Source of the DNA: an uncultured Clostridia bacterium | GTDB lineage: Bacteria; Bacillota; Clostridia; Christensenellales; Borkfalkiaceae | Assembly (NCBI GenBank): GCA_934271265.1 | Contig: CAKQRE010000042.1 | Coordinates: 1 to 64,000, forward strand | Direction: 5' to 3' | DNA length: 64,000 nucleotides | In this document: positions 24,909 through 34,300 of the stretch, one piece after another | Layout: the number at the start of each line of letters is the position of its first letter | Position numbering within the stretch: position 1 is the first letter of the stretch | The notes under the pieces: generated by a model | The model's database searches: none | Seen by the model: only the letters and a program-made list of their open reading frames with translations | What the model was told of the DNA's origin: nothing | Program-made: the position numbers and the translations under genes

Positions 24909-26084
24909 TTATATTTTTACGATATCCGTAGGGGTGATTGAGGTTCCGGCGATAAAATTATAAACAGAGTTCAGAAGAAGGTCTTTTTCAAATGACTTTT
25001 CGGCTGCGCCTTCCAGTTTCCGGATATCCGTGCGCCTTAAAATAAGAGGATAAGAGGAATTTTCGGCAAAATAGGGCAGCAGATCTTTTCTGTCTTTTCT
25101 TATTGCAAGCACCTTCAGGTAAGACGGGTTTTTCAGACATTTTCTTACAAGTGTTTTTTCGATTCCGAGGGCAGAGGATAGCAGGATCCTGTTCAGTCTG
25201 GTACAAGTATAACGTTTTGTTTTCAGTTTCTCCGTGAGTTCCCCGTACGAATGAGAATGCAGGGCGAACGCCTTGATCCTGTTTTCGAGACCTTCCGTAC
25301 AGTCGAGCGTTTTCGCGATTTCTTTTTTGTCCTTTACGATGGCGGAAAACAGTTCGTATTCGCCGATGTCGGGCAGTTTATCGGGCAGATCGTCGAAAAC
25401 GTAGGGCGGAACGCCTGTGCGGACGCTTTCTTTTTCCCCGCGGAGAATTGCTTCTCGGATCGCGCTTGCCGACGAATCTCCGTTTCCTATCGTTTTATCG
25501 TGATAACCCGCTCCTTCGCGGCGGATCGGGAAGATCTCTGTTTCGGGGGAGAGTTTTAATATCGCTTTCGCGTATTCTATGCCGAGAATGTTATTCGGAG
25601 ACTTCAGCAGCTCGAAGTCGACGTTTTCCGCGTTTAAACGCTGCAACGCGTTTACCTTGGCGCGGATCTGCGACACTCCTTTTTTCAACTCTTCTCTCAT
25701 GACCGCCCGAAATTCTTTGCTTTCTTCCGAAAGCGCGCCGGCGGTTGATAAAATGCTTTTTTTATCGCCGCTTTCCGTTCCGAAACAGAGATATTTTTCT
25801 CCTTTTACCGAGGCGAGCAGTTTTACCGCCCCCGTGGCGAAAACTTCCGCCGGGGCGATGGAAAATACGGCGGGCAGTTCGAAAACGATATCCGCCCCCG
25901 CGAGGATCGCGTGCTTTGCGCGGGTGTGTTTGTCGAGCAGGGCGATCTCTCCGCGTTGGGTGAAGTTTCCGCTCTGGATCACGGCAACGCAATCCGGCGC
26001 GATATCTCTCCGGATCGCGGCGAGATGCTTTAAATGTCCGTTATGAAGCGGGTTATATTCGCAGACGGCGAAACAAATTTTCAA
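24909..26084 (-). CDS. tmcAL: tRNA(Met) cytidine acetate ligase TmcAL
   Basis: Forms N4-acetylcytidine at the wobble base of elongator tRNA-Met from acetate and ATP. The 391-residue product begins CFAVCEYNPLHNGHLKHL with the nucleotidyltransferase HxGH motif (HNGH), followed by GNFTQRGEIALLDKHTRAKHA and GADIVFELP. The C-terminal part is the helical tRNA-binding region. Minus strand, divergent from pta, with an AAGGGGG ribosome site about 10 bp upstream. Using acetate fits its conserved position beside the acetate genes pta-ackA. Confidence 0.95.
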   Translation of the reverse strand: MKICFAVCEYNPLHNGHLKHLAAIRRDIAPDCVAVIQSGNFTQRGEIALLDKHTRAKHAILAGADIVFELPAVFSIAPAEVFATGAVKLLASVKGEKYLCFGTESGDKKSILSTAGALSEESKEFRAVMREELKKGVSQIRAKVNALQRLNAENVDFELLKSPNNILGIEYAKAILKLSPETEIFPIRREGAGYHDKTIGNGDSSASAIREAILRGEKESVRTGVPPYVFDDLPDKLPDIGEYELFSAIVKDKKEIAKTLDCTEGLENRIKAFALHSHSYGELTEKLKTKRYTCTRLNRILLSSALGIEKTLVRKCLKNPSYLKVLAIRKDRKDLLPYFAENSSYPLILRRTDIRKLEGAAEKSFEKDLLLNSVYNFIAGTSITPTDIVKI

Positions 26085-26102
26085 AACTTGACCCCCTTTT
26101 AA

Positions 26103-26131
26103 TTGATATTTTATTTTTTTAGGTGTATAAT
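26103..26131 (+). promoter_or_regulatory. Promoter of pta-ackA
   Basis: TTGATA (26103-26108) and TATAAT (26126-26131) with 17 bp between; the leader to pta is about 130 nt. Confidence 0.75.
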
Positions 26132-26264
26132 GAATGTGTTTGGGCGGTTTTGTGCGTCAAGAACGCCGTTTCTGCCCGAGTATTCTCTTTTCCGGTCTAT
26201 TTTATACCATCGGATCAGAAATTTCAATCGTTTGAAAGGCTTTTCTTTTAAAAGGAGTAAAATC

Positions 26265-27266
26265 ATGTCAAAAGTTCTGGAAGAAATCAAAAAGAGAGCG
26301 TCTGTTCTCGGCAAAAATATCGTTTTGCCCGAAGGGGAAGACAAAAGAGTGGTAGAGGCCGCTTCCGCGTCCGTGAAAGAGGGGATCGCAAAGATCACTC
26401 TTCTCGGCAACAAGGAGCAGATCCTGAAAGACAATCCGGGCGTCGATCTTACCGGCGTTACGATCATCGATCCGCTTACCTACGAAAAGACGGAAGAATA
26501 CGCAAATCTTTTGTACGAACTTCGCAAAGTAAAGGGGATGACGCCCGAACTTGCGCATGAAACGCTGAAAAAAGATTACACCATGTACGGCGCGCTGATG
26601 CTGAAATCGGGCGACGTGGACGGTATGGTTTCCGGTGCGTGCCATTCTACGGCGAACACTCTTCGCCCCGGTCTTCAGATCATCAAAACGGCAAAAGGAA
26701 CGCCTATCGTATCCGCGTACTTCCTGATGATCGCTCCCGAGGGCGGAAACAAATATTGCGAAGACGGTTGCTACATTTATGCCGATTCCGGCTTGAATCA
26801 GAATCCCACGAGCGAAGAGCTTGCTTATATCGCGCAGTCTTCCGCGGCAAGCGCAAAGGCGATCGCGGGGATCGAACCGAGAGTCGCGTTCCTTTCTCAC
26901 TCCACGAAGGGCTCCGCGCGGCATCCGGACGTCGATAAAGTTACCGCGGCGGTCGCAAAATTCCACGAGATCTGCCCGGACGTTCTTGCCGACGGCGAAT
27001 TGCAGTTCGACGCCGCGATCGTTCCCGAAGTGGGGGCGTCCAAGGCTCCCGGTTCGCCCGTTGCGGGACATGCGAACGTGCTGATTTTCCCCGATCTCGA
27101 CGCGGGGAACACCAACTACAAAAACACCGAGAGACTCGGCGGTTTCCAGGCGGTAGGTCCTCTTTGTCAGGGACTTGCGAAACCCATCAACGACCTTTCG
27201 AGAGGTTGTCATATGGAAGATATCGTAGCGGCGGTCGCTATCACCGCGTTACAGACGCAGATTTAA
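26265..27266 (+). CDS. pta: Phosphate acetyltransferase
   Basis: Converts acetyl-CoA and phosphate to acetyl phosphate and CoA. The 333-residue product has the length of the short-form enzyme. It begins LEEIKKRASVLGKNIVLPEGEDKRVVEAA-like family sequence and carries the phosphotransacetylase hallmarks MVSGACHSTANTLRP, SFVF-equivalent AYFLMIAPEGG, FLSHSTKGSARHPDV, ELQFDAAIVPEVG, KAPGSPVAGHANVLIFPDLDAGN in order. The start at 26265 follows AAAAGGAG; the open frame upstream overlaps the promoter and is rejected. It is followed by ackA 30 bp downstream. Confidence 0.97.
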   Translation: MSKVLEEIKKRASVLGKNIVLPEGEDKRVVEAASASVKEGIAKITLLGNKEQILKDNPGVDLTGVTIIDPLTYEKTEEYANLLYELRKVKGMTPELAHETLKKDYTMYGALMLKSGDVDGMVSGACHSTANTLRPGLQIIKTAKGTPIVSAYFLMIAPEGGNKYCEDGCYIYADSGLNQNPTSEELAYIAQSSAASAKAIAGIEPRVAFLSHSTKGSARHPDVDKVTAAVAKFHEICPDVLADGELQFDAAIVPEVGASKAPGSPVAGHANVLIFPDLDAGNTNYKNTERLGGFQAVGPLCQGLAKPINDLSRGCHMEDIVAAVAITALQTQI

Positions 27267-27296
27267 AAAAATAAGAAAAGGGGTTTATTTGTTACC

Positions 27297-28493
27297 ATGA
27301 AAATTCTCGTTATCAACGCAGGCAGTTCTTCTTTGAAATATCAGCTGATCGATATGGCGACCGAAAAGGCGATCGCCAAGGGCGGTTGCGAGAGGATCGG
27401 ACTTGACGGTTCTTTCTGCAAACACAAGGCAAACGGCAAAGAAACGACGATCTCCGCGCCGATGCCGACCCATAAAGAGGCGATCCGGGTCGTTCTGGAC
27501 GCGCTGGTAGACAAAGAATACGGCGCGATCTCTTCGATGAAGGAGATCGACGCGGTAGGGCACAGGATCGTACACAGCGGCGAAGTCTTCAACGATTCCG
27601 TTCTGTTGACGGACGAAACGATGAAGACGATCGAAGAGCTTGCCGAGCTTGCTCCGCTTCATCAGCCGGCAAACATCATCGGCGTGAATGCCTGCAAGGC
27701 GATCATGCCGGGCGTTCCCATGGTCGGCGTTTTCGATACGGCTTTCCATTCCACGATGCCCGAAAAGGCATATATCTACGGCATTCCTTACGACGCATAC
27801 AAAGATTTCAAGATCAGAAGATACGGCTTCCACGGAACGAGCCATCGCTACGTTTCTTCGGAGGCTGCGAAATATCTCGGCAGAGAAAACGATCCCGAAT
27901 TCAAGGTGATCACCCTTCATCTCGGCAACGGTTCTTCCATTTCCGCGGTGAAAGGAGGAAAGAGCATGGATACTTCCATGAGCTTTACGCCGCTCGGCGG
28001 TGTTCCGATGGGCACGAGATCGGGCGATCTTGACCCCGCGATCGTGGAATTTCTTGCCGAAAAGTACAAGATGACGCTTGCCGAAACGATCACGTATCTC
28101 AATAAAAAATCGGGTGTGAGCGGGCTTTCCGGAGTTTCCTCCGATTTCAGAGATCTTACCAAAGCCGCAAACGAAGGCAATCATAGAGCTGCCCTCGCGC
28201 TTGACGTGTTCAACTATTCCTGCAAAAAATATCTCGGCGCATACGCCGCCGCGCTCGGCGGGGTGGACTGCGTGGTGTTTACCGCCGGGATCGGCGAACA
28301 TGACGGAGAAGTCAGAAAGGCGATCGCAAGCGACCTCGGCTTTATGGGGATCGTGATCGACGATGAGAAAAACGCGAACGTGGGAGACGGTATCTGCGAT
28401 ATTACCGGAAAGGGCGGAAAAGCAAAGGTTCTTGTGATTCCGACCAACGAAGAACTCGTGATCGCGCGCGATACCGAAAGACTTGCAAAATAA
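27297..28493 (+). CDS. ackA: Acetate kinase
   Basis: Converts acetyl phosphate + ADP to acetate + ATP, conserving energy from acetate formation. The 398-residue product begins KILVINAGSSSLKYQLI (signature 1), has MVGVFDTAFHSTMPEKAY and YGFHGTSHRYVS (signature 2), HLGNGSSISAV and GTRSGDLDPA, and ends with FTAGIGEHDG and VIPTNEELVIARD. All ASKHA kinase motifs are intact. The ribosome site is weak (AAAAGGGG about 14 bp before the ATG). In one operon with pta. Confidence 0.98.
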   Translation: MKILVINAGSSSLKYQLIDMATEKAIAKGGCERIGLDGSFCKHKANGKETTISAPMPTHKEAIRVVLDALVDKEYGAISSMKEIDAVGHRIVHSGEVFNDSVLLTDETMKTIEELAELAPLHQPANIIGVNACKAIMPGVPMVGVFDTAFHSTMPEKAYIYGIPYDAYKDFKIRRYGFHGTSHRYVSSEAAKYLGRENDPEFKVITLHLGNGSSISAVKGGKSMDTSMSFTPLGGVPMGTRSGDLDPAIVEFLAEKYKMTLAETITYLNKKSGVSGLSGVSSDFRDLTKAANEGNHRAALALDVFNYSCKKYLGAYAAALGGVDCVVFTAGIGEHDGEVRKAIASDLGFMGIVIDDEKNANVGDGICDITGKGGKAKVLVIPTNEELVIARDTERLAK

Positions 28494-28526
28494 TTGATGT
28501 TTTTTCCCTTACGGGGTGAAAAAATA

Positions 28527-28554
28527 TTGACAATACCGAAAAAAAAAGGTATAA
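28527..28554 (+). promoter_or_regulatory. Promoter directly in front of the yceD-rpmF pair
   Basis: Perfect TTGACA (28527-28532) and TATAAT (28549-28554), spacer 16 bp. The expected transcription start (about 28561) is only about eight bases before the ATG at 28569. Confidence 0.8.
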
Positions 28555-28568
28555 TCAATAAGCATATT

Positions 28569-29012
28569 ATGGTTATCGACGTAAGAAAACTCAAGTACAG
28601 CGGAAAAACGGAGTGCTCGTTTCATTTCGATTACGAAGCGGGCGATTCGATGATCACTTTACCTAACGCGAAATTCGACGGCCCCGTATCGATTACGGGA
28701 ACGCTTACGCTTGGCGGTAACGAAGTTACGGTCGAAGGGGAGATCGGATATACGATCGCAGGGCAGTGCTCGCGGTGTCTGGATAGCGTTATTTTCCATA
28801 ACGTCGTCGGATTTGACGAAGTTTTTTCCGAAAGCAAAGAGGATGAGGACGCGTATAAGTTTGCCAAAGGTCTCGTGGACCTTACGGAAATGGTAAACGA
28901 TAAGATCCTTACTTCCATGCCGTACACGATTTATTGCAAAGACGACTGTAAGGGGCTTTGTCCCACGTGCGGAGCAAATCTGAATCATACGGATTGCAAT
29001 TGCGCAAAGTAA
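28569..29012 (+). CDS. DUF177 (YceD-like) protein
   Basis: A 147-residue protein of the DUF177/YceD family, usually encoded directly before rpmF and linked to 23S rRNA or ribosome accumulation in studied organisms. The conserved cysteines are present: CSRCLD in the middle and CKGLCPTCGANLNHTDC at the end, likely a zinc site. The start at 28569 is chosen because the longer frame begins upstream of and through the promoter. There is no Shine-Dalgarno sequence and only about eight transcribed bases before the ATG, so translation may be leaderless. rpmF follows after 33 bp. Confidence 0.9.
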   Translation: MVIDVRKLKYSGKTECSFHFDYEAGDSMITLPNAKFDGPVSITGTLTLGGNEVTVEGEIGYTIAGQCSRCLDSVIFHNVVGFDEVFSESKEDEDAYKFAKGLVDLTEMVNDKILTSMPYTIYCKDDCKGLCPTCGANLNHTDCNCAK

Positions 29013-29045
29013 AGTAAAGAATATAAACAAGCGAGGTGTATACAA

Positions 29046-29240
29046 ATGGCAGTTCCTAAGCATAAGGTATCTAAACAGAGAGGAAACAAGAGATTCGCAA
29101 GTAACTATACGGTGAAGGCTCCTACGCTCGTCGAATGTCCTCAGTGTCATGAACTGAAAGCTACGCACAGAGTTTGCCCGAAATGCGGTTATTATGACGG
29201 TAAACTTGTCGTAGAAAAGGCTGAAAAGAAGGCTGACTGA
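29046..29240 (+). CDS. rpmF: 50S ribosomal protein L32
   Basis: Small large-subunit protein. The 64-residue product starts AVPKHKVSKQRGNKR and has the zinc-ribbon form of L32, with C-x2-C at CPQC and C-x2-C at CPKC, so a zinc-containing paralogue. GCGAGGTG precedes the ATG. Second gene of the DUF177-rpmF operon, closed by a hairpin at 29305. Confidence 0.97.
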   Translation: MAVPKHKVSKQRGNKRFASNYTVKAPTLVECPQCHELKATHRVCPKCGYYDGKLVVEKAEKKAD

Positions 29241-29304
29241 TTTTTCGTTTCCTGTGCCTGAGCGAAAATTGCGAAGAAACGATTTTCGTTCCGGCGTATC
29301 AACG

Positions 29305-29337
29305 GGCGGATAGCGATTTGCTATTCGCCTTATTTTC
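29305..29337 (+). terminator. Terminator of rpmF
   Basis: GGCGGATAGC and GCTATTCGCC form a stem with a five-base loop, followed by TTATTTTC. Confidence 0.75.
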
Positions 29338-29372
29338 GTTCGCGCGATTCATGCGCTGTTTGGACACTACAT

Positions 29373-30335
29373 ATGGAAATAAACGATAACAAACATAAGA
29401 AAACAGCGATTCTCGGCAGATTTGTTCTTTTATCCGTCACGGTGATCTGGGGTAGCTCTTTCGTTATTTTGAAAGATACCCTCGAAACGCTCGGCGGAGG
29501 ACATTTTACTTTTTTTATTCTTGCCGCCAGGTTTTTGCTCGGCGCGATATTCCTTGCCCTGTTCGGGATAAAACGAATGAAACACATGACGCGCCGGACG
29601 GTAAAAAACGGCGTGCTTACGGGCATTATTCTGTTTGCGGCTTATGCGGTGCAGACGATCGGGCTGAAATATACCACGGCGTCCAAGAACGCTTTTTTAA
29701 CGGCGGCGTACTGTGTGATGGTTCCCTTTCTGGTCTGGATATTCTATCGTTCGAAACCGAAAGTAAGCAACGTTGTGGCGGCGACGATCTGCCTTTCGGG
29801 GATCGCGTGTATTGCGTTCGGCGGGAAAAGCGGGCATGGCAGCAACGAATTCCTCGGCGATTGCCTTTCCTTTGCGTGCGGCGTTTTCTTCGCCTTGCAG
29901 ATCGTATTTAACGAAAAATTTTCCAAACAGGACGATCCCGTTTGTCTGATCACGATTGTTATGGTTACGGCAGGGGTGCTTCATGCGGCAGTTTCCGGCG
30001 CCGTGGAGTTTTCGCGTTACGCTTCGTCCTTTTCCGTTTCGGGAGAAGCGGCGTTGAAAATCGGATATCTCGCGTTGTTTGCGACGTGCTATTGCCAGTT
30101 CGGGCAGTGTTTCGGGCAAAAATACGTGCCGGCAAATTCTTCTTCTCTCATTCTGAGTCTCGAAGCCGTGTTCGGAACGGTTTTCGGCATCTTGCTCGGA
30201 AACGATAAAATGACCGTTCCTATCGTGATCGGATTCGTATTCGTGTTTATTTCCGAATTGCTTTCGGAATTCGGTTTTCCGGCTTTTTTACGGAAGAAAA
30301 AGAAGGAAGATAAGGAAAGAGACAAAGAAAATTAA
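29373..30335 (+). CDS. DMT superfamily (EamA) transporter
   Basis: A 320-residue inner-membrane protein with about ten hydrophobic segments in two EamA halves, as in drug/metabolite exporters. The first half opens with VLLSVTVIWGSSFVILKDTLE, the classic EamA start, and FFILAARFLLGAIFLALFG; the second half contains CFGQKYVPANSSSLILSLEAVFGTVFG-type sequence. The C-terminus is a short charged tail. Substrate cannot be inferred. The ATG at 29373 has no clear ribosome site and there is no clear promoter, so the start is less certain. Single gene. Confidence 0.9.
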   Translation: MEINDNKHKKTAILGRFVLLSVTVIWGSSFVILKDTLETLGGGHFTFFILAARFLLGAIFLALFGIKRMKHMTRRTVKNGVLTGIILFAAYAVQTIGLKYTTASKNAFLTAAYCVMVPFLVWIFYRSKPKVSNVVAATICLSGIACIAFGGKSGHGSNEFLGDCLSFACGVFFALQIVFNEKFSKQDDPVCLITIVMVTAGVLHAAVSGAVEFSRYASSFSVSGEAALKIGYLALFATCYCQFGQCFGQKYVPANSSSLILSLEAVFGTVFGILLGNDKMTVPIVIGFVFVFISELLSEFGFPAFLRKKKKEDKERDKEN

Positions 30336-30363
30336 GAATTATTCCTAAAAATTGAAATTTAAC

Positions 30364-30392
30364 TTGACAAACGTTAAAGTTTATAGTAAAAT
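30364..30392 (+). promoter_or_regulatory. Promoter of the rubrerythrin gene
   Basis: Perfect TTGACA (30364-30369) and TAAAAT (30387-30392), spacer 17 bp. I looked for a PerR box and saw none that is convincing. Confidence 0.8.
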
Positions 30393-30467
30393 AATGGTGC
30401 GATCAGACGGAAACGGTTTTCCGTTCCGCCGTCGGAACTATTTATTATTACGGAGGATATTATTTTT

Positions 30468-31013
30468 ATGAAAAAGTTTGTTTGCCCGATCTGCGGTTAT
30501 GTTCACGAAGGGGATTCCGCTCCCGAGGTTTGCCCCGTCTGCAAATGCCCCGGTTCTAAATTTACCGTTCAGGAAGGCGGGCTTTCCTGGGCTGCAGAAC
30601 ACGTTGTCGGCGTTGCGAAAGATTGTGACGAGGAGATCAAAAACGGTCTTCGCATGAACTTCGAAGGGGAGTGCAGTGAGGTTGGCATGTATCTCGCCAT
30701 GTCGAGAGTGGCTTTCCGCGAAGGTTATCCCGAGATCGGTTTGTATTATGAAAAAGCGGCAATGGAAGAAGCGGAACATGCCGCTAAATTTGCCGAAATG
30801 CTCGGCGAAGTCGTGACCGATTCCACGAAAAAGAACCTTGAACTGCGCGTTGCGGCGGAAAACGGCGCCACGGCAGGTAAGACGGAACTTGCAAAACTGG
30901 CGAAAGCGAAGAATCTCGATGCGATCCATGATACCGTTCACGAAATGGCAAGAGACGAGGCTCGCCACGGCAGAGCGTTCGAAGGTCTTTTGAACAGATA
31001 TTTTAAAAAGTAA
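30468..31013 (+). CDS. Reverse rubrerythrin (rubredoxin-first rubrerythrin)
   Basis: A 181-residue peroxide-reducing protein of anaerobes, protecting against oxygen and hydrogen peroxide using NADH through electron carriers. Domain order is reversed compared with classical rubrerythrin: the rubredoxin-like Fe site comes first (C6-x2-C9 in FVCPICGY and C24-x2-C27 in VCPVCK), and the ferritin-like di-iron helices follow with glutamates in NFEGECSEVGMY, YEKAAMEEAEHAAKF and HEMARDEARHGRAF. CGGAGG precedes the ATG. Monocistronic with strong promoter and terminator, as expected for an abundant stress protein. Confidence 0.95.
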   Translation: MKKFVCPICGYVHEGDSAPEVCPVCKCPGSKFTVQEGGLSWAAEHVVGVAKDCDEEIKNGLRMNFEGECSEVGMYLAMSRVAFREGYPEIGLYYEKAAMEEAEHAAKFAEMLGEVVTDSTKKNLELRVAAENGATAGKTELAKLAKAKNLDAIHDTVHEMARDEARHGRAFEGLLNRYFKK

Positions 31014-31070
31014 TTCTTTTGTGTAAAAATACCTGCAATCGCGGGTTAATCTTTTGATTAAGCAATGTGA

Positions 31071-31106
31071 AAAACGGATACGGAACATTTCGTATCCGTT
31101 TTTTTC
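31071..31106 (+). terminator. Terminator of rubrerythrin
   Basis: AAACGGATACG and CGTATCCGTTT form an 11-bp stem with TTTTTT after it. Confidence 0.92.
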
Positions 31107-31206
31107 TGGGGTAAAAAGAAAAAGTTATAATAATTTTTTAAAACAATAGAAATTGAAACAAAACTTAATTTTTGTGTTTTGCAAATTTAAAATTTCAAAA
31201 ATTTAA

Positions 31207-31235
31207 TTGACATATATGATAGGGCGGAGTATAAT
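31207..31235 (+). promoter_or_regulatory. Promoter of the giant secreted protein gene
   Basis: Perfect TTGACA (31207-31212) and TATAAT (31230-31235) with a 17-bp spacer, in a very AT-rich region; the leader is about 85 nt. Together with the preceding terminator this accounts for the gene-free stretch 31014-31324. Confidence 0.85.
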
Positions 31236-31324
31236 ATATGTGAAGTATTTGGAAAGTTGTTTTTGAATATTATTTTTTCGATCAGATATTCACGTCGCCC
31301 GAATTCAGAGGAGGTATTTATAGG

Positions 31325-34300
31325 ATGAGAAAGAAATTCGGAAAGCCTGCGGTTGCAATTGTGCTGCTTTTATGCGTGTGTTGTGTTGCTATGGCTTTCA
31401 TGCCCGTTTCGGAGGCTAAGGCGTCCGAAAACGAGGTTAAAAGCACAAATTTTGAATTTTATACCGAAAGCGACGAATTGTTAACCTATTCCGGTAAAAC
31501 GATAGCTGATTATGAAAACGATTTGTATGCGACGGAATGCAGACCGGAAATTGATGAAGAAGGCGTACTTTATTTAACGGACGAGCAAAAGGACGATCCG
31601 ATCGTGGAAATCGTACCGAAGGAATTGTTTTCCGGGATAGGGGAAACTTTGTACATCGGAAAAGAATACGGATTTTTTATCGCCACGGAGATTCAGTCGC
31701 GAAACACGGAGATACAGGAAAGGACTTTGCTTTCGACCGTGCTCGTATTCGATATCGAAACCGATACGAATCTTGCCCAAACGACCGATCGCGTTATCGT
31801 TTCGGTTTCGCCCCTTTTTCAATATAAATATCTTTATCTGAAAGCGGCGGAAGTCTCCGCCGTCTTTTCGGGAAATCATACGCTGAATTACAATTTGTCG
31901 GAAGACCGCGTAATTCCTTATCCCAACAGTATCAATACGGAATCGGTAACATTCGGAATGACGAATCGATTCTATCTGAAAGACGTTTCTTTCGGAGAAT
32001 CCCTTTATAACGAAAATAATCTGAATCGTTTCGACCTCGGTTATGATCCCTATACGGATAACGGATCCTTTTTTACCGCAATCGATTACACCTATCGCGG
32101 GCAGGTCAGAAATAACGGCGAGTTTCCGAAGGACGCCGTTGCGAAATACATAGGGAATACCGCGTTGACCGTTCTTTCCTGCGTTCCGGTACTAAGCAAA
32201 GCGGGCGCCCTGATTTCCTTGGGTAAAGATACGGTGTCTCTATGTGCGGGCTTGCTTGATAACGCATTCGGAACGAAAACTTACGAAAGCGGAGAACTGA
32301 GCACTCGTTGCATGTATCAGAACCGCGACGATCAACTTGCAAACTATAAAGACGAAAACGGAAATCCTTTCTTAAGCAAGACAGCGGCGGTTGCGATCAA
32401 TACGCCTTCCGGCGAATCGGTCTGGTACGGCACGGGTGATCGGATAACGGGCTATTTTACGGTTTCGCATTCCGCATTGAACGGGCAGACAGCCGAATAT
32501 ACGCGGCTGTATTCCGAAATTGCGTTGAAAATTGTCGACAGAAATACTCCTTCGGGGAGCGAAGACGTGAAGGTGATTTCAAAAAACACGTTCACATATT
32601 ATCTGAGAGACCCCGAAACGAAAAAGGTAACGGACGGCGAAGTGCTCGGATACACGATCGGAAGCGAGTATGATCGCTTCGTTTTTCAGCCCGATCGGTC
32701 GGATTATTACGTTATAAAAAACCACGGTTTATATCCTTTGAATTTTAAAGTGAGCGACGGTAATTCGGTCGCCCGATACGACGAGATCGCACCGCAAGGG
32801 AAGTTAAGGTTTTTTGCGGATTTGACAAAAGTTTATAACATAGAAGTCGGCGGGATAAATTCGGAAACGGAGTTTCATAGCTTTTTGTTGACTGTGGAAT
32901 GGGATCCGGATCCGCTGATCGGTTCGGGGAAAAGCCTGACGTTGCCCGCGATAGCCTCAAAGTGGTATCGTTATACACCGACGGAAAATAAAGTGACCGT
33001 ATTTTCTTCTTCGAACGAAAATATAAAAATGGTGGTATGCGACGAAGAGGGGGATCTTCTTTCGACCTCGGCTTCCGCCTCGTTGGAAATTCTGGCAAAA
33101 GCGGGGAAAAATTATTACGTTTGCATGCAAAATCCGTTGTCCGAAACGCAAGTTTCTACATTAACGTATGAAACGAAGAGAAGCGATGTGAGTTGCGGTA
33201 CGGCAGTGTATTCTCAAGAGATCTATTTTTTGAGAAAGATAGACTTTTCAGGAACCTATAAGTTTGAATTTTCTTCGGAAACGTGGCTTGAGATCAAAAT
33301 TTACGATGGCGATTGCGGGGAAATATTCAAGACGAACGACTTGTCGTTTTTATATGCTTTCGAAAAAACGGGAAATTATACGATAGGCGTCAGATGCTCG
33401 CGTTCGGCTTCGAGTGCTTTTGTTTCTTATATCGCGAATTTTTATGCCGAACACGTGTATTTCGGAACCAACAGCCTTTCGTATAACGGCGTTCTGGAAT
33501 ACAACACTTATCGGTTTGTTCCTCCCGTTACGGCAAGGTATTCTTTCGGGGCGGAAAATGCGGTTTCTGTATCGGTTTCGAGCGATATAGAGGGGAGCGA
33601 TAGCCTGAACGGCAGAAGATTGCTCGCGAATTCGGTTTATTACGTAAGGGTAAAAAGCGATCGGACCAATCCGACGCTGAACATCCGGCTGACGGATTGC
33701 GGGACGATATTGCAGAATAACGTAGCGGAAACGGGAACCTATTCCTCGGATGAGAATATTTTTTATAAGTTCAACACAAAATTTGCCGGGAAATACAGCC
33801 TGGACTACATAAACGCGCAGGTCAGTGTGTACGATCGGAATCTTGAAAGGGTAAACGTTTATTCCGGTTGTTCGTTTGACGGACAGGAGAATGCCGATTA
33901 TTATTTTAAATTGGTAGGCGCGATGGGGAATCGATATTCAATAAAAGCATTTTTCGATCCTACGGAATTGAAAATCAATCAGGCGCAGGTTTTTGTTGCC
34001 GACGCGTGGTTTAAATTCGTTAATGACGAATCGCGGGAATTTATTATAAAAACATTCGGCGAGGATTACATTTCGTCTGAAATCGGTTGGACTACGGATC
34101 CGTACAACCGAGAAATTTCTTCCGAACAAAGCGGAAACGATGTTCTGCACGTGGTGGGAACGGAGAATACGTATTATATCTTTATCGACATTTCGCAAAG
34201 CGGATATATTGCGGTTTCGGTCGAATATGCCGATCCTTCGGAGTATTTTACGGAGGAGTATAAAATTCGCGAAGCCGAAATGTATAAAATTAAGTTTTTA

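Noticed and set aside
30340..30467. PerR or Fur box before rubrerythrin
   Set aside because: AT-rich sequence but no 15-bp palindrome of the PerR type could be aligned.
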